From Pseudomonas sp. (GTDB taxonomy: Bacteria > Pseudomonadota > Gammaproteobacteria > Pseudomonadales > Pseudomonadaceae): a stretch of DNA of 64,000 bases. Positions 7,998-16,794 of the stretch are shown piece after piece; position 1 is the first letter of the stretch, and each line of letters begins with the position of its first letter. The stretch is taken from contig NZ_JASLGE010000056.1 in NCBI RefSeq assembly GCF_030150285.1, forward strand, positions 1-64,000, given 5' to 3'. Position numbers and translations under genes: made by a program. Below the pieces are notes generated by a model. The model had not been told where the DNA came from, did not search any database, and saw only the letters and a list, made by a program, of their open reading frames with translations.

Positions 7998-8037
7998 GCG
8001 AGTTTCAGAGTGGCACCTCATCGGGTCGTACCAATAT

Positions 8038-8250
8038 TTAACCAATCAGGCTGCTGTCGAGTTTCCCGAGCTCGTTCCAGCGTGTGCTGGCGTTGAGTCG
8101 CTGGGCAGGCGTTGATAGCCCGTCTGCACACAGAGACTCAGCCGATTGGCCATAAACGCAGGGTTCATGCCTGCCATAGGGCACATGGTAGCGTAGGTAT
8201 GCCTGCAGTTGTATGGCCTGAGTGCCCGGATCTGCAGTTTTGCTCCTGCT
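8038..8250 (-). pseudogene. Remnant of a tyrosine recombinase C-terminus, frameshifted
   Basis: One reading frame encodes RPYNCRHTYATMCPMAGMNP, the HxxR catalytic region of a phage-type integrase. After about MANRLSLCVQT, similarity continues in another frame as STPAQRLNASTRWNELGKL, which corresponds to the family's 'LSTYA.WLN' tail holding the tyrosine; here the Tyr codon has become Pro. The rest of the integrase is absent. It lies just upstream of folE and is a scar of an old integrated element. Confidence 0.65.
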
Positions 8251-8631
8251 TTCAAGGTGCGCCTGTTGGTTACGCTTGCCTGCGGAATGTACGCACAAAT
8301 CCTACTTGATTGGAAGGCATAAGCTGACGCGGGTTGAGACGTCGTACCGTGGATGTGTTGAGTCTTCATGATAGCGGCAGCGAGTTAGCGCCCCTTCAAC
8401 ATGCTCGCTGGGTGGGGGCTGCGCGCTTGACCTTATAGGCCTGGCCTGCAGACCGCTGGCGGTTTAATAACGTTCAGGTCGATCGAGGGCGTGTTGCGTT
8501 TTTTAGGCTGCCAGGTTGAGGGTCAGGCGTTATTGAGCGTTAAACAAAACTGCCTGGTAAAAAACATGCGAATGCAGTTGGGCGCGTGCTATAAGGATTT
8601 TTAAATCCCACTCCCTATTAAAATTAAAAAA
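8251..8631. other. Gene-free spacer
   Basis: About 380 bases between the integrase remnant and the DUF4239 gene. I see no open frame with coding character and no RNA gene. The last 60 bases become AT-rich and probably hold the promoter of the following gene. Confidence 0.5.
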
Positions 8632-9426
8632 ATGCCCTCGATCCTGCACTCTATTGATATCTATTCCTGGTTCTTGTTGGTCACGATGTTGCTGATTCTA
8701 TGCGTATCAGCCTTTGCCGGAAAGATGGCATGGGGGGGTAAATTTAATCGTAACGCTGACTTTGACGATGAGCTGAAAATTGTACTGGGCTGTATATTGT
8801 CCATGTTTGGTTTATTGGTGGGTTTTATCCTTTCGTTTGCAATAAGCGGGTTGAACTCTCGTGTTGCGGCTGAAGAAAATGAAGCGATTGCCATCGGTAG
8901 CGCCTTCCAGCGCACGACCTTGCTCACTGAGAGCCAGCACGACCAAGCTGAGAAAATGCTGCAGGAATACTTGAAGTTACGCATCGCTTTCTTCGCCACG
9001 GAAGATGACGAAGAGCGTGCCGAGCTTCGGATGGAATCCATCAAGAAGCAGTCTTATATGTGGAGTTTAATTAGCAGGATTGCCAAAGAAAACCCGAACC
9101 CGGTGGTGGTGACCGTATTGAACGCCAGCAGCGAGCTGTATGTTGCACAGCAAAAAACGATGTCCAGCTGGCGGCATCAAATTCCCAGCGTGGCGTGGGC
9201 GCTGCTTATTCTTTCCGCGGTCTGTGCCAATTTTCTGATTGGTTACAATGCCCGGGGCAAGTTGGGCGGGAATACGCTGGTTTGTATAATGCCCGTGTTT
9301 ACAGCATTGGCCTTGTTTATGATCGCGGAAATCGATGTGCCGGGCAAAGGCCTTATACAAGTGACCCCTGCCAACTTGAAAGCGCTGATATCGACTCTAG
9401 AGCAAGGTGGGTTACTGCTGCCGTAG
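8632..9426 (+). CDS. DUF4239 (bestrophin-like) membrane protein
   Basis: A 264-residue inner-membrane protein with four hydrophobic segments: two near the N-terminus (about 10-30 and 50-75) and two near the C-terminus (about 185-235), around a central helical soluble part of about 100 residues. EENEAIAIGSAFQRTTLL after the second segment is typical of the DUF4239 family, which is distantly related to bestrophin channels. No good ribosome-binding site precedes the ATG. The function is not established; a monocistronic unit. Confidence 0.7.
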   Translation: MPSILHSIDIYSWFLLVTMLLILCVSAFAGKMAWGGKFNRNADFDDELKIVLGCILSMFGLLVGFILSFAISGLNSRVAAEENEAIAIGSAFQRTTLLTESQHDQAEKMLQEYLKLRIAFFATEDDEERAELRMESIKKQSYMWSLISRIAKENPNPVVVTVLNASSELYVAQQKTMSSWRHQIPSVAWALLILSAVCANFLIGYNARGKLGGNTLVCIMPVFTALALFMIAEIDVPGKGLIQVTPANLKALISTLEQGGLLLP

Positions 9427-9547
9427 AGCAAGGCGGCCACTTGAGGTTGCGGCTTTACGACGTGCCACTTTGAACGTTTGATAGGCGTTCGACTCGGGAG
9501 CAGACGGTCGACGCTCGATGGCGCGTGATCTTTTATAGAGCAACGGG

Positions 9548-9571
9548 TCACGAGCAAGCGCGTACCTACAG
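9548..9571. repeat. Degenerate REP half-site
   Basis: TCACGAGCAAGCGCG followed by TACCTACAG is a decayed version of the right half of the repeat at 25058-25107. It lies between the convergent DUF4239 and smrB genes. Confidence 0.4.
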
Positions 9572-9608
9572 GTTGTTTAGGTTTTGCCGCAAGAGGGTGG
9601 TGGCCCCA

Positions 9609-10166
9609 TTACTCGTCGCGGCCTTCCATCATGGTGCGTTTGAGCATGACATACAGGGCACCGGCCCCCCCATGTTTGGCCTGGCAGGAGCAAAAGCCCA
9701 GTACCTGCGCGTGTTGGCGCAGCCAGGTGTTGACGTGGCTTTTGATCATGGGGCGCTTACCGTCCAGGCGCACAGCCTTGCCGTGGGTAACGCGCACGCA
9801 ACGCACTTCCAGGCGGGTGGCTTCGTTGAGAAACTCCCAGAGCGTTTCGCGGGCCTTTTCGACCGTCATACCGTGTAAATCAAGGCTGCCTTCGAAGCTG
9901 ATCTGGCCAAGCTTGAGCTTGCGCATCTGGCTTTCCTGCACGCCGTCGCGGGCCCAGTGCAGTTGATCCTCGGGGCCGACATCAATGACGAACTGATCAG
10001 ACAGGCCGTCGATGATGGTGGCATCGGTCCGCACAATGGCGTTCTGGCGTAGTTTGGCCAGTTGTGCGCGGTCGGCCTTGGGCTTGCCGGTGTCAGCCCG
10101 ATCATGCTTGATCGGTTTGACACCGCGGGTTTCATTTTTGAACAAGGAAAAGTCGTCGTCTTGCAT
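9609..10166 (-). CDS. smrB: Smr-domain endonuclease, SmrB-like
   Basis: A 185-residue protein with a disordered N-terminal half and a C-terminal Smr domain: SLDLHGMTVEKARETL (LDLHG motif), CVRVTHGKAVR (TxGKG-like) and GGAGALYVMLKRT. E. coli SmrB (about 183 residues) is a ribosome-associated nuclease that cleaves mRNA between collided ribosomes. In E. coli smrB also lies next to prmB and aroC, and here prmB and aroC are within 5 kb, which supports the assignment. The THGKA variant of the last motif is noted. Confidence 0.85.
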   Translation of the reverse strand: MQDDDFSLFKNETRGVKPIKHDRADTGKPKADRAQLAKLRQNAIVRTDATIIDGLSDQFVIDVGPEDQLHWARDGVQESQMRKLKLGQISFEGSLDLHGMTVEKARETLWEFLNEATRLEVRCVRVTHGKAVRLDGKRPMIKSHVNTWLRQHAQVLGFCSCQAKHGGAGALYVMLKRTMMEGRDE

Positions 10167-10229
10167 GTCAGCCTCCGCGAAGGGCTGCCAGTTTACCCAA
10201 GTTGACGACCCGCGTGCTGTCGAAGTGCC

Positions 10230-10550
10230 TTAGTCGCGCTTTTTCATCAGATGTGGAGCCATGTTCAGCCCCAGCGGCTGGCGCATGTGACGCCGGCGAC
10301 GACGCCATAGCCAGATGCCCAGCCAGCCGACCAGCAGCCCGAACACAGCGGTGACACCAGCGCCCGTCGGGCTGGTGTCGAGTTCGCTTGGGGCAACCGG
10401 GTGCCCCAGCAGGCTGGTGATGCTCGCCAGCAGTAACAGCATGCCAAGCAGTGTCAGCAGGGCAGCCAGTGTCAGTATCAGGCGCGAACGCCAGTTGCTC
10501 GGGGTTTTGGGACGCAGGCGTCGCGCATCAAAACCATCGGCGATCTTCAT
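10230..10550 (-). CDS. Small two-helix membrane protein, DUF-type
   Basis: A 106-residue protein starting MKIADGFDARRLRPKTP at 10550, preceded by GGAAAG; the longer frame upstream is not supported. There are two transmembrane helices (about residues 22-45 and 60-83) separated by a short acidic loop, and the second is followed by WRRRRRHMRQ, a positive cluster placing the C-terminus in the cytosol. I do not recognise the family. Lies 63 bases upstream of smrB in the same direction, with no hairpin between, so the two may be cotranscribed. Confidence 0.7.
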   Translation of the reverse strand: MKIADGFDARRLRPKTPSNWRSRLILTLAALLTLLGMLLLLASITSLLGHPVAPSELDTSPTGAGVTAVFGLLVGWLGIWLWRRRRRHMRQPLGLNMAPHLMKKRD

Positions 10551-10655
10551 TCCGATCTTTCCTTCTAGGCTATCGGCCTTTCGACAGGAACATGTAAGAG
10601 TTGTTCCTCGGGTGCACTGAAATGGGGATTTCACACTGCAGGAAGGATGTTTATC

Positions 10656-10683
10656 AATAGGCGGCTCAGGGCTGCCGCCTATT
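10656..10683. terminator. Hairpin after the isochorismatase-fold gene
   Basis: AATAGGCGGC, an 8-base loop and GCCGCCTATT, just past the leftward gene at 10700. There is no clean T run, so it may act with Rho or as an mRNA 3' stabiliser. Confidence 0.5.
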
Positions 10684-10699
10684 CACAGGCTGTGACCGA

Positions 10700-11290
10700 T
10701 CAAATCAGATCTTGAGTCAGTGCCAGGGTGGCGAAGTTGTCATTCATGATCGCCATTTCAGTTCTCTGCACGTCGGCGGCAGGGATGATGCCGTTGCGCG
10801 TCGGCAGGTCGCGGGTTGCGCAGGCATCTTCCACCAGCGTGCAGCGGAAACCGTAGTCCTTGGCGGCGCGCACGGTGGTGCTGATGCTGGAATGGCTCAT
10901 AAAGCCGCAGACGATCACATCCAGCGTGCCGAGCTTTTCCAGAGTTTTTTGCAAGCCGGTGTCGTTGAACGCGTTGGGCATGCGTTTTTCGATAATCAAT
11001 TCATCACCTTGAGGCTCCAGCCCCTTGATGAATTCACCGCGCTCGCCGTGCGGGTCGAACATGCCGCCAACGGTACCCAAGTGGCGGACATGCACCACAG
11101 GGCGCTTGGCCTTGCGGGCCGCTTCGAGCAGGTGAGCGATATTGGCCGTGGCCTCGTCCATGCCGGACAAGGCCAGAGGCCCGCTCAGGTATTCCTTTTG
11201 TGCATCGATGATCAGCAGGCTGGCATTGCTCAGATTTGCGGCTGCGTAACCACGCCCAGTGAGTTGAAACATCGTCTTTAAAGCGGACAT
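10700..11290 (-). CDS. Isochorismatase-fold hydrolase lacking the catalytic Cys
   Basis: A 196-residue cysteine-hydrolase superfamily protein. Asp29 in LLIIDAQKEYL and Lys102 in EKRMPNAF fit two members of the D-K-C triad. The third motif, GFMSHSSISTTVRAA, has Ser135 where amidohydrolases have Cys (normally THMCVST). True isochorismatases also lack this Cys, so it could hydrolyse an enol ether or be a different hydrolase. The start MSALKTMFQLTG is at 11290. It is monocistronic. Substrate unknown. Confidence 0.8.
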   Translation of the reverse strand: MSALKTMFQLTGRGYAAANLSNASLLIIDAQKEYLSGPLALSGMDEATANIAHLLEAARKAKRPVVHVRHLGTVGGMFDPHGERGEFIKGLEPQGDELIIEKRMPNAFNDTGLQKTLEKLGTLDVIVCGFMSHSSISTTVRAAKDYGFRCTLVEDACATRDLPTRNGIIPAADVQRTEMAIMNDNFATLALTQDLI

Positions 11291-11562
11291 TCGGGGGCTC
11301 CTTTGTGTGGGGCTTTTGAGACATTCTCCACTGGCGGAGCGTTTATGTGAATGGCTAGTCGTGTAAGCAGCGTGGTTGTTGGGCTACAGCGATGTCAAGC
11401 CAGCGCGGTAAAAGCCCAAAAAGTACAAAGTGGAGGGTTTTCGGATGTTTCTGAGGGGGGCGGTGCCGCTTAAACGGCGCGCGCGATTACCGTCGGGCAC
11501 AACTTTAGCCGCGCCGGGGTTTGGCTGTTAGAATCTCAGGTCGATTTTGAGGAGTAAGACCG

Positions 11563-12471
11563 TTGATCACTTCCCGTCTGCGCACACTGCGCGACCATAT
11601 TCGCTGGGCTGTCAGTCATTTTCATGGGGAAGAGCTGTTTTTCGGTCACGGTACCGACAACGCCTGGGATGAAGCTCGCCAACTGGTGTTGGGTGCGTTG
11701 AACCTGCCGTGGGAAATAGCTGACAGTTACCTTGACTGCCGCCTTGAAGACGATGAGTTGGTTAACCTGCAACATTTGCTGAAACGGCGCATTGAAGAGC
11801 GCGTGCCCACGGCTTACCTGCTGGGTGAGGCGTGGTTCTGCGGCCTGTCGTTTATCGTTGATGAGCGTGTGTTGATTCCGCGTTCGCCCATTGGTGAGCT
11901 CATCGAAAACCGCTTCGAGCCGTGGCTGGGTGCTGAACCTGCGCGCATTCTTGATTTGTGTACCGGCTCGGGTTGTATCGGTATTGCCTGCGCCTATGAA
12001 TTTCAGAATGCGGAAGTGGTGTTGGCGGACCTGTCATTTGAGGCGCTGGAAGTGGCGAACCAGAACATTGAGCGCCATGGCGTCGATGAACGTGTGTACA
12101 CGGTCCAGGGGGACGGGTTTGACGGGTTGCCGGGCCAGCGCTTCGATTTGATCGTTTCAAACCCACCGTATGTGGATGCTGAAGATTTTGCCGACATGCC
12201 CGCTGAATATCAGCATGAGCCGGAACTGGGCCTGGCCTGCGGCGATGACGGCTTGAACCTGGTGCGGCGCATGCTCGCTGAAGCTGCCGACCACCTGACC
12301 GAAAAGGGCTTGCTGATTGTTGAGGTGGGCAACAGTCTGGTGCACGTTGAGTCGCTGTACCCTGAAGTGGACTTCGCCTGGCTGAAGTTCGAGCGCGGCG
12401 GGCACGGGGTGTTTATGTTGACCGCCGAACAATGCCGTGACCATCAGGCGCTGTTTGCGTCACGCGTTTAA
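11563..12471 (+). CDS. prmB: Ribosomal protein L3 N5-glutamine methyltransferase
   Basis: Methylates a glutamine of ribosomal protein L3 using S-adenosylmethionine. It has 302 residues. The SAM motif is ILDLCTGSGCIGIA (about residue 128) and the catalytic NPPY is in DLIVSNPPYVDAEDF. The start codon is TTG at 11563, with GAGGAG nine bases upstream; MITSRLRTLRDHIRWA matches the usual family beginning. Its partner methyltransferase prmC is not here. It lies between smrB and aroC, as in the E. coli cluster. Confidence 0.93.
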   Translation: MITSRLRTLRDHIRWAVSHFHGEELFFGHGTDNAWDEARQLVLGALNLPWEIADSYLDCRLEDDELVNLQHLLKRRIEERVPTAYLLGEAWFCGLSFIVDERVLIPRSPIGELIENRFEPWLGAEPARILDLCTGSGCIGIACAYEFQNAEVVLADLSFEALEVANQNIERHGVDERVYTVQGDGFDGLPGQRFDLIVSNPPYVDAEDFADMPAEYQHEPELGLACGDDGLNLVRRMLAEAADHLTEKGLLIVEVGNSLVHVESLYPEVDFAWLKFERGGHGVFMLTAEQCRDHQALFASRV

Positions 12472-12501
12472 AACGGCTAGCGCACCCGGTGCCCGGCGGG
12501 C

Positions 12502-13293
12502 TTACCGGTGTGTCGCTATCCAGATCAGCAGCGCGGCCTGAAACACGGCAAAGGCCACGAGGCAGGTGATGGTGAAACGAAGGCCGATATCCTCGCGCTG
12601 AAAGCGGCTGATACGGTCTTCCTTCTCGCGCAGTCGGACTTCCTGTTCCAGCAGGTTCTGTTCTGCCTGCTGGAGCATCTGTGCGGCGTCAAGGGTGCTG
12701 ACCACTTGCACTTTCTCCGTGTTCCAGGCGCCATACAGCTCGCTGATCTGGACGGTGTCGATGCGCGCCTTGCGCTGCTGCGCATCTTCATACACCACAT
12801 CAAACCCTTGCGTGCGCAGGCTGTGATCGCGGCGCTGGCGAGTGTCTTCGTTCAAGGCGTCCCGGGTGGGCAACTCAATGCTGTCAAAGGAATAGCGCGA
12901 GCCTTTCTGTTGCAGCCATTGAATGCCCTGAGCCATCACAAACCTCCCCAGGCCGCGATTCACGGGCTCAACCTGTAACCCGCGCTCAGGGCTGATGCTG
13001 ACGCGTCGGGTGGCATGGTCGAGCCATATGTCGAGCTGATTTTGCTCCTTGCGCACGTGTTGGCCGGGCAGTGAAATCTTCAGGCGCAGCAGGCTCACAT
13101 CCTTGTCGGTGCGTTCGGCGTACTCGAACTGCACGAAGCGCAAAGGCCGTGCGCCGGTGCTGCGGTCGGTCTGCAAAGGGGCAAGGCGCAGCAGGCTAAA
13201 GTGTTCGGGCTGAACGTCTGCCCACGGCAAGGGTTGCGCCTCGGGCGAAACCGGCGCTTCAGATGCGGTCGTGTGAGAAGGGGTGTCGCTCAT
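12502..13293 (-). CDS. Tail-anchored protein of unknown function
   Basis: A 263-residue protein starting MSDTPSHTTAS at 13293. The first 30 residues are low-complexity (Ser/Pro/Ala). A soluble domain follows to about residue 190, then a coiled-coil-like run AAQMLQQAEQNLLEQEVRLR (about 203-222) and a single C-terminal transmembrane helix ending IWIATHR. The topology suggests a cytosolic domain anchored in the inner membrane. I do not recognise the family. Convergent with prmB, 31 bases apart. Confidence 0.72.
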   Translation of the reverse strand: MSDTPSHTTASEAPVSPEAQPLPWADVQPEHFSLLRLAPLQTDRSTGARPLRFVQFEYAERTDKDVSLLRLKISLPGQHVRKEQNQLDIWLDHATRRVSISPERGLQVEPVNRGLGRFVMAQGIQWLQQKGSRYSFDSIELPTRDALNEDTRQRRDHSLRTQGFDVVYEDAQQRKARIDTVQISELYGAWNTEKVQVVSTLDAAQMLQQAEQNLLEQEVRLREKEDRISRFQREDIGLRFTITCLVAFAVFQAALLIWIATHR

Positions 13294-13390
13294 AACGGCA
13301 AAGTCCTGTGAAAGCCCGAGGTGCCAGCAGCGCAAAGACGGCTGACAAGGGGTTATCGGCCGTTATGCGCGGTACTGGAGGGCTAACGCT

Positions 13391-14356
13391 TCAGGAAGCA
13401 CTCACTTTCGTGATGAATTGCACAATTCGCGTACCCAGTTCGCTGGCAAGGCGTTGATAGGGGTCGTTGTAGGACTGAACCTGCAGCTTCATGTCCATGG
13501 GCACAATGCGCATCACGTGGTTCATGCCGTCGATCAAGGTCAATTCGGCATCGGGCTTGGCGGCCTTGAGCAGGCGCGCATCGTCGACGTCGACCTGGAT
13601 GTCGTGAGTGCCCTGAATGATCAGCGCGGGCATTTTCAGTGCCCCGAATGCCCGCGCCGGGTTGTAGTGCAATAAGCTGATCAGGTAAGGCTGGACGCTG
13701 GGGCGGAAGATGACGTGCAGCGCTTCGGGCACGTTATCGTCGGTGCGGCCGGCTTCCAGCGTGCTGATCAATTGATTGCTGCGCTCCAGCAAGGCAGGCG
13801 GCAAATGATTGCGCTGCAGTTGCTCGCGCAACAGTTGGCCGATGGGGCGTGCGGTGCCGGCAATGGAAATCACGCCTGCCGTGTCGACCTGCGGCGCGGC
13901 GAGGGTGGCGATCAGCGCACCTTCACTGTGGCCCAGCAAAAACAGCGGGCCAAAGCGCGGGTCGGACTTGAGTTGCTTGCCCCAGCCCACGGTGTCTTGC
14001 ACGTACTGTTCAAGGGTGAGGGTGCGTTCGTCAGGCCCGGCGGGTTCGCTTTGGGCAATGCCGCGTTTATCAAAGCGCACACTGGCAATGTTGTGCTGCG
14101 CCAGGAGTTGGGCCAATTTGCGCAAGCTATCGTTGCGCCCGCCTATGGTGTTGTTGCCGTTGCGGTCGGTGGGGCCGGAGCCCGCGATCAGCAGCACGAC
14201 GGGCACCGGCGTGGCGCTTTTTGGCAGCACGAGTGAGCCATACAGCGTGCCCGTCGGCGTATTCAGCTCAATGGGGCGCAGCAGCACGCTGGGGGCCGCG
14301 GCGTGGGCCAGGCCGCAGAACAGGGTCGCCATTATCACTAGTATCCTTAGCATCAT
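13391..14356 (-). CDS. Secreted alpha/beta hydrolase
   Basis: A 321-residue serine hydrolase with an N-terminal signal peptide (LRILVIMATLFCGLAHAAAP, cleavage probably after AHA). The oxyanion strand is VVLLIAGSGPTDRNG, the nucleophile elbow is FLLGHSEGALIA, the acid is in IQGTHDIQVDVDDA and the His in IDGMNHVMR. The GSGPTDRNGN pattern is shared with a family of periplasmic esterases related to dienelactone hydrolase. The substrate is unknown. Divergent from aroC, with 142 bases between starts. Confidence 0.82.
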   Translation of the reverse strand: MMLRILVIMATLFCGLAHAAAPSVLLRPIELNTPTGTLYGSLVLPKSATPVPVVLLIAGSGPTDRNGNNTIGGRNDSLRKLAQLLAQHNIASVRFDKRGIAQSEPAGPDERTLTLEQYVQDTVGWGKQLKSDPRFGPLFLLGHSEGALIATLAAPQVDTAGVISIAGTARPIGQLLREQLQRNHLPPALLERSNQLISTLEAGRTDDNVPEALHVIFRPSVQPYLISLLHYNPARAFGALKMPALIIQGTHDIQVDVDDARLLKAAKPDAELTLIDGMNHVMRIVPMDMKLQVQSYNDPYQRLASELGTRIVQFITKVSAS

Positions 14357-14498
14357 TTCGCCATATTGCTCTGAGTGCCTGTAAGACCCGCCCGAATGAA
14401 GAAGGTTCGAGGATGAACTACAGGGGCAGCCTGCGTATACTGGCGGGCTTAGTTATCCACGCTGAGTTTTATCGGCTGATTTTTGCGGAGCGCCCTGC

Positions 14499-15590
14499 AT
14501 GTCCGGCAATACCTACGGCAAGCTGTTCACTGTCACCACCGCTGGCGAAAGCCATGGTCCGGCGTTGGTCGCCATTGTCGATGGCTGCCCGCCCGGGCTT
14601 GAGCTGTCCCTGGACGACTTGCAGCGCGACCTCGATCGCCGCAAGCCCGGCACCAGCCGCCACACCACACAGCGCCAGGAAGCCGATGAAGTCGAAATCC
14701 TCTCCGGCGTATTTGAAGGCCGCACCACCGGTTGCGCTATTGGTTTGCTGATTCGCAATACCGACCAGAAGTCCAAGGACTACTCGGCCATCAAGGACCT
14801 GTTCCGCCCGGCCCATGCCGACTACACCTACCACCACAAATACGGTGAGCGCGATTACCGTGGCGGCGGGCGCAGTTCGGCCCGCGAAACCGCCATGCGG
14901 GTGGCTGCGGGAGCCATTGCGAAAAAGTACCTGGCAACCCAGGGCATTGTCATTCGTGGCTACATGAGCCAGTTGGGCCCGATCGAAATTGCGTTCAAGA
15001 CGTGGGATTCGGTTGAGGACAACGCATTTTTCAGCCCTGACCCAGACAAAGTGCCTGAGCTTGAGGCCTACATGGATCAACTGCGCCGCGATCAGGACTC
15101 AGTGGGTGCCAAAATCACCGTGGTTGCCGAGGGTGTGATTCCAGGCTTGGGCGAGCCGATTTTCGACCGTCTGGACGCCGAACTGGCCCATGCGCTGATG
15201 AGCATCAACGCGGTCAAAGGCATCGAAATTGGGGCGGGCTTTGCCAGTGTGGCCCAGCGTGGCACCGAGCACCGCGATGAACTGACCCCCGAAGGTTTCC
15301 TCAGCAACAACGCGGGCGGCATTTTGGGCGGTATTTCGTCCGGCCAGCCGATTGTGGCGCACCTGGCCCTCAAGCCGACGTCGAGCATCACCACGCCCGG
15401 TCGCTCGATTGATACCAACGGCAACCCGGTGGACGTCATCACCAAAGGCCGCCACGACCCGTGCGTGGGCATTCGTGCCACGCCGATTGCCGAAGCCATG
15501 ATGGCCATCGTGCTGATGGATCACTTGCTGCGCCATCGCGGGCAAAATGCCGATGTACGTGTGAATACACCTGTGTTGGGCCAGCTGTAA
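14499..15590 (+). CDS. aroC: Chorismate synthase
   Basis: Last step of the shikimate pathway: 5-enolpyruvylshikimate-3-phosphate to chorismate, using reduced FMN. The 363 residues match the family. Signatures: GESHGPALVAIVDGCPPG, RGGGRSSARETAMRVAAGA and GIRATPIAEAMMAIVL. MSGNTYGKLFTVTTAGESHG is the canonical N-terminus. The MFS gene follows after 34 bases and is probably cotranscribed. Confidence 0.97.
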   Translation: MSGNTYGKLFTVTTAGESHGPALVAIVDGCPPGLELSLDDLQRDLDRRKPGTSRHTTQRQEADEVEILSGVFEGRTTGCAIGLLIRNTDQKSKDYSAIKDLFRPAHADYTYHHKYGERDYRGGGRSSARETAMRVAAGAIAKKYLATQGIVIRGYMSQLGPIEIAFKTWDSVEDNAFFSPDPDKVPELEAYMDQLRRDQDSVGAKITVVAEGVIPGLGEPIFDRLDAELAHALMSINAVKGIEIGAGFASVAQRGTEHRDELTPEGFLSNNAGGILGGISSGQPIVAHLALKPTSSITTPGRSIDTNGNPVDVITKGRHDPCVGIRATPIAEAMMAIVLMDHLLRHRGQNADVRVNTPVLGQL

Positions 15591-15624
15591 TGCAGGGGCC
15601 GTTGAGCGCCACGGTCTGACGACG

Positions 15625-16794
15625 GTGGCGACACTTCCTTACTGGCGATTATCGGGTTTCTACCTGTTCTATTTCGCCTTGCTGGGGGCGACAGCGCCGT
15701 TTCTGGCGTTGTACTTCCACCACCTGGGGTTTTCCAGCGCACGCATCGGCGAACTGGTGGCTATCCCAATGCTGATGCGCTGCGTGGCCCCCAATTTGTG
15801 GGGCTGGTTGGGGGATCACACGGGGCAGCGCCTGTTGATTGTGCGCCTGGGGGCGCTGTTTACACTGCTCAGTTTTTCGCTGATTTTCTACAGCCAGAGC
15901 TATGCCTGGCTGGCGCTGGTCATGGCGCTGCATGCGTTCTTCTGGCATGCCGTGTTGCCCCAGTTTGAAGTCATCACCTTTGCCCATTTACACCGTCAAC
16001 CTGAGCGTTACAGCCAGATACGCCTGTGGGGGTCGGTGGGCTTTATCCTCGCGGTGGTCATTCTGGGCCGCCTGTTTGAATGGTTGAGCCTGGACATTTA
16101 CCCGGTGGCGCTGGTGGTCATCATGGCGGGTATTGTGCTGTGCAGCTTGTGGGTGCCCAATGCGCAACCCTCCAGCGAAGGGCGTAAATTATTGGCCGGC
16201 GGGTTTCTAACGCAACTGCGCAGCCCTGGGGTTCTGGCCTTTTATGGCTGTGTGGCACTGATGCAACTGAGTCACGGGCCGTACAACACCTTTTTGACGC
16301 TGCACCTTGAAGACCTGGACTACAGCCGTGGCGTCATCGGGCTTCTGTGGGCATTGGGAGTGGTGGCAGAAGTGCTGATGTTTATGGCCATGCGCCGCAT
16401 TTTGCTGCGCTTTTCGGTGCGTCGCGTCCTAATGATCAGTTTTTTGCTGGCGGCAGTGCGCTGGTTGTTACTGGGCTCGTTCGCAGAGTTTTTGTGGGTG
16501 TTGCTGCTGGCCCAAGTGCTGCACGCCGCCACGTTCGGCAGCTTCCACGCCTGTGCAATGGCTTTTGTGCAGCGCAGCTTTGGCCCGGGTCAGCAAGGGC
16601 AGGGCCAGGCCCTGTATGCCACGTTGGCCGGTGTTGGCGGTGCCGGCGGCGCGCTGTTCGCCGGTTACAGCTGGAACACGCTGGGCCCGACTATCACCTT
16701 TAGTATGGCCAGTGTCGCAGCGCTGGCTGCAGCCGTTATCATCGCAACTCGACTGCAAGAGGACAGGGCATGCGCCTTACCCGTGAACACTTGA
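15625..16794 (+). CDS. MFS transporter (LacY/HcaT-like)
   Basis: A 389-residue inner-membrane protein with 12 predicted helices, starting at the GTG at 15625 (VATLPYWRLSGFYLFYF). APFLALYFHHLGFSSARIGE and a loop-2 motif GWLGDHTGQRLL resemble the 3-phenylpropionate/sugar-type MFS_1-like family. Its 3' end overlaps mtnB by 25 bases, so it is coupled to both aroC upstream and mtn genes downstream. The substrate cannot be inferred securely; the mtn link makes methylthioribose-type compounds one option. Confidence 0.8.
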   Translation: MATLPYWRLSGFYLFYFALLGATAPFLALYFHHLGFSSARIGELVAIPMLMRCVAPNLWGWLGDHTGQRLLIVRLGALFTLLSFSLIFYSQSYAWLALVMALHAFFWHAVLPQFEVITFAHLHRQPERYSQIRLWGSVGFILAVVILGRLFEWLSLDIYPVALVVIMAGIVLCSLWVPNAQPSSEGRKLLAGGFLTQLRSPGVLAFYGCVALMQLSHGPYNTFLTLHLEDLDYSRGVIGLLWALGVVAEVLMFMAMRRILLRFSVRRVLMISFLLAAVRWLLLGSFAEFLWVLLLAQVLHAATFGSFHACAMAFVQRSFGPGQQGQGQALYATLAGVGGAGGALFAGYSWNTLGPTITFSMASVAALAAAVIIATRLQEDRACALPVNT

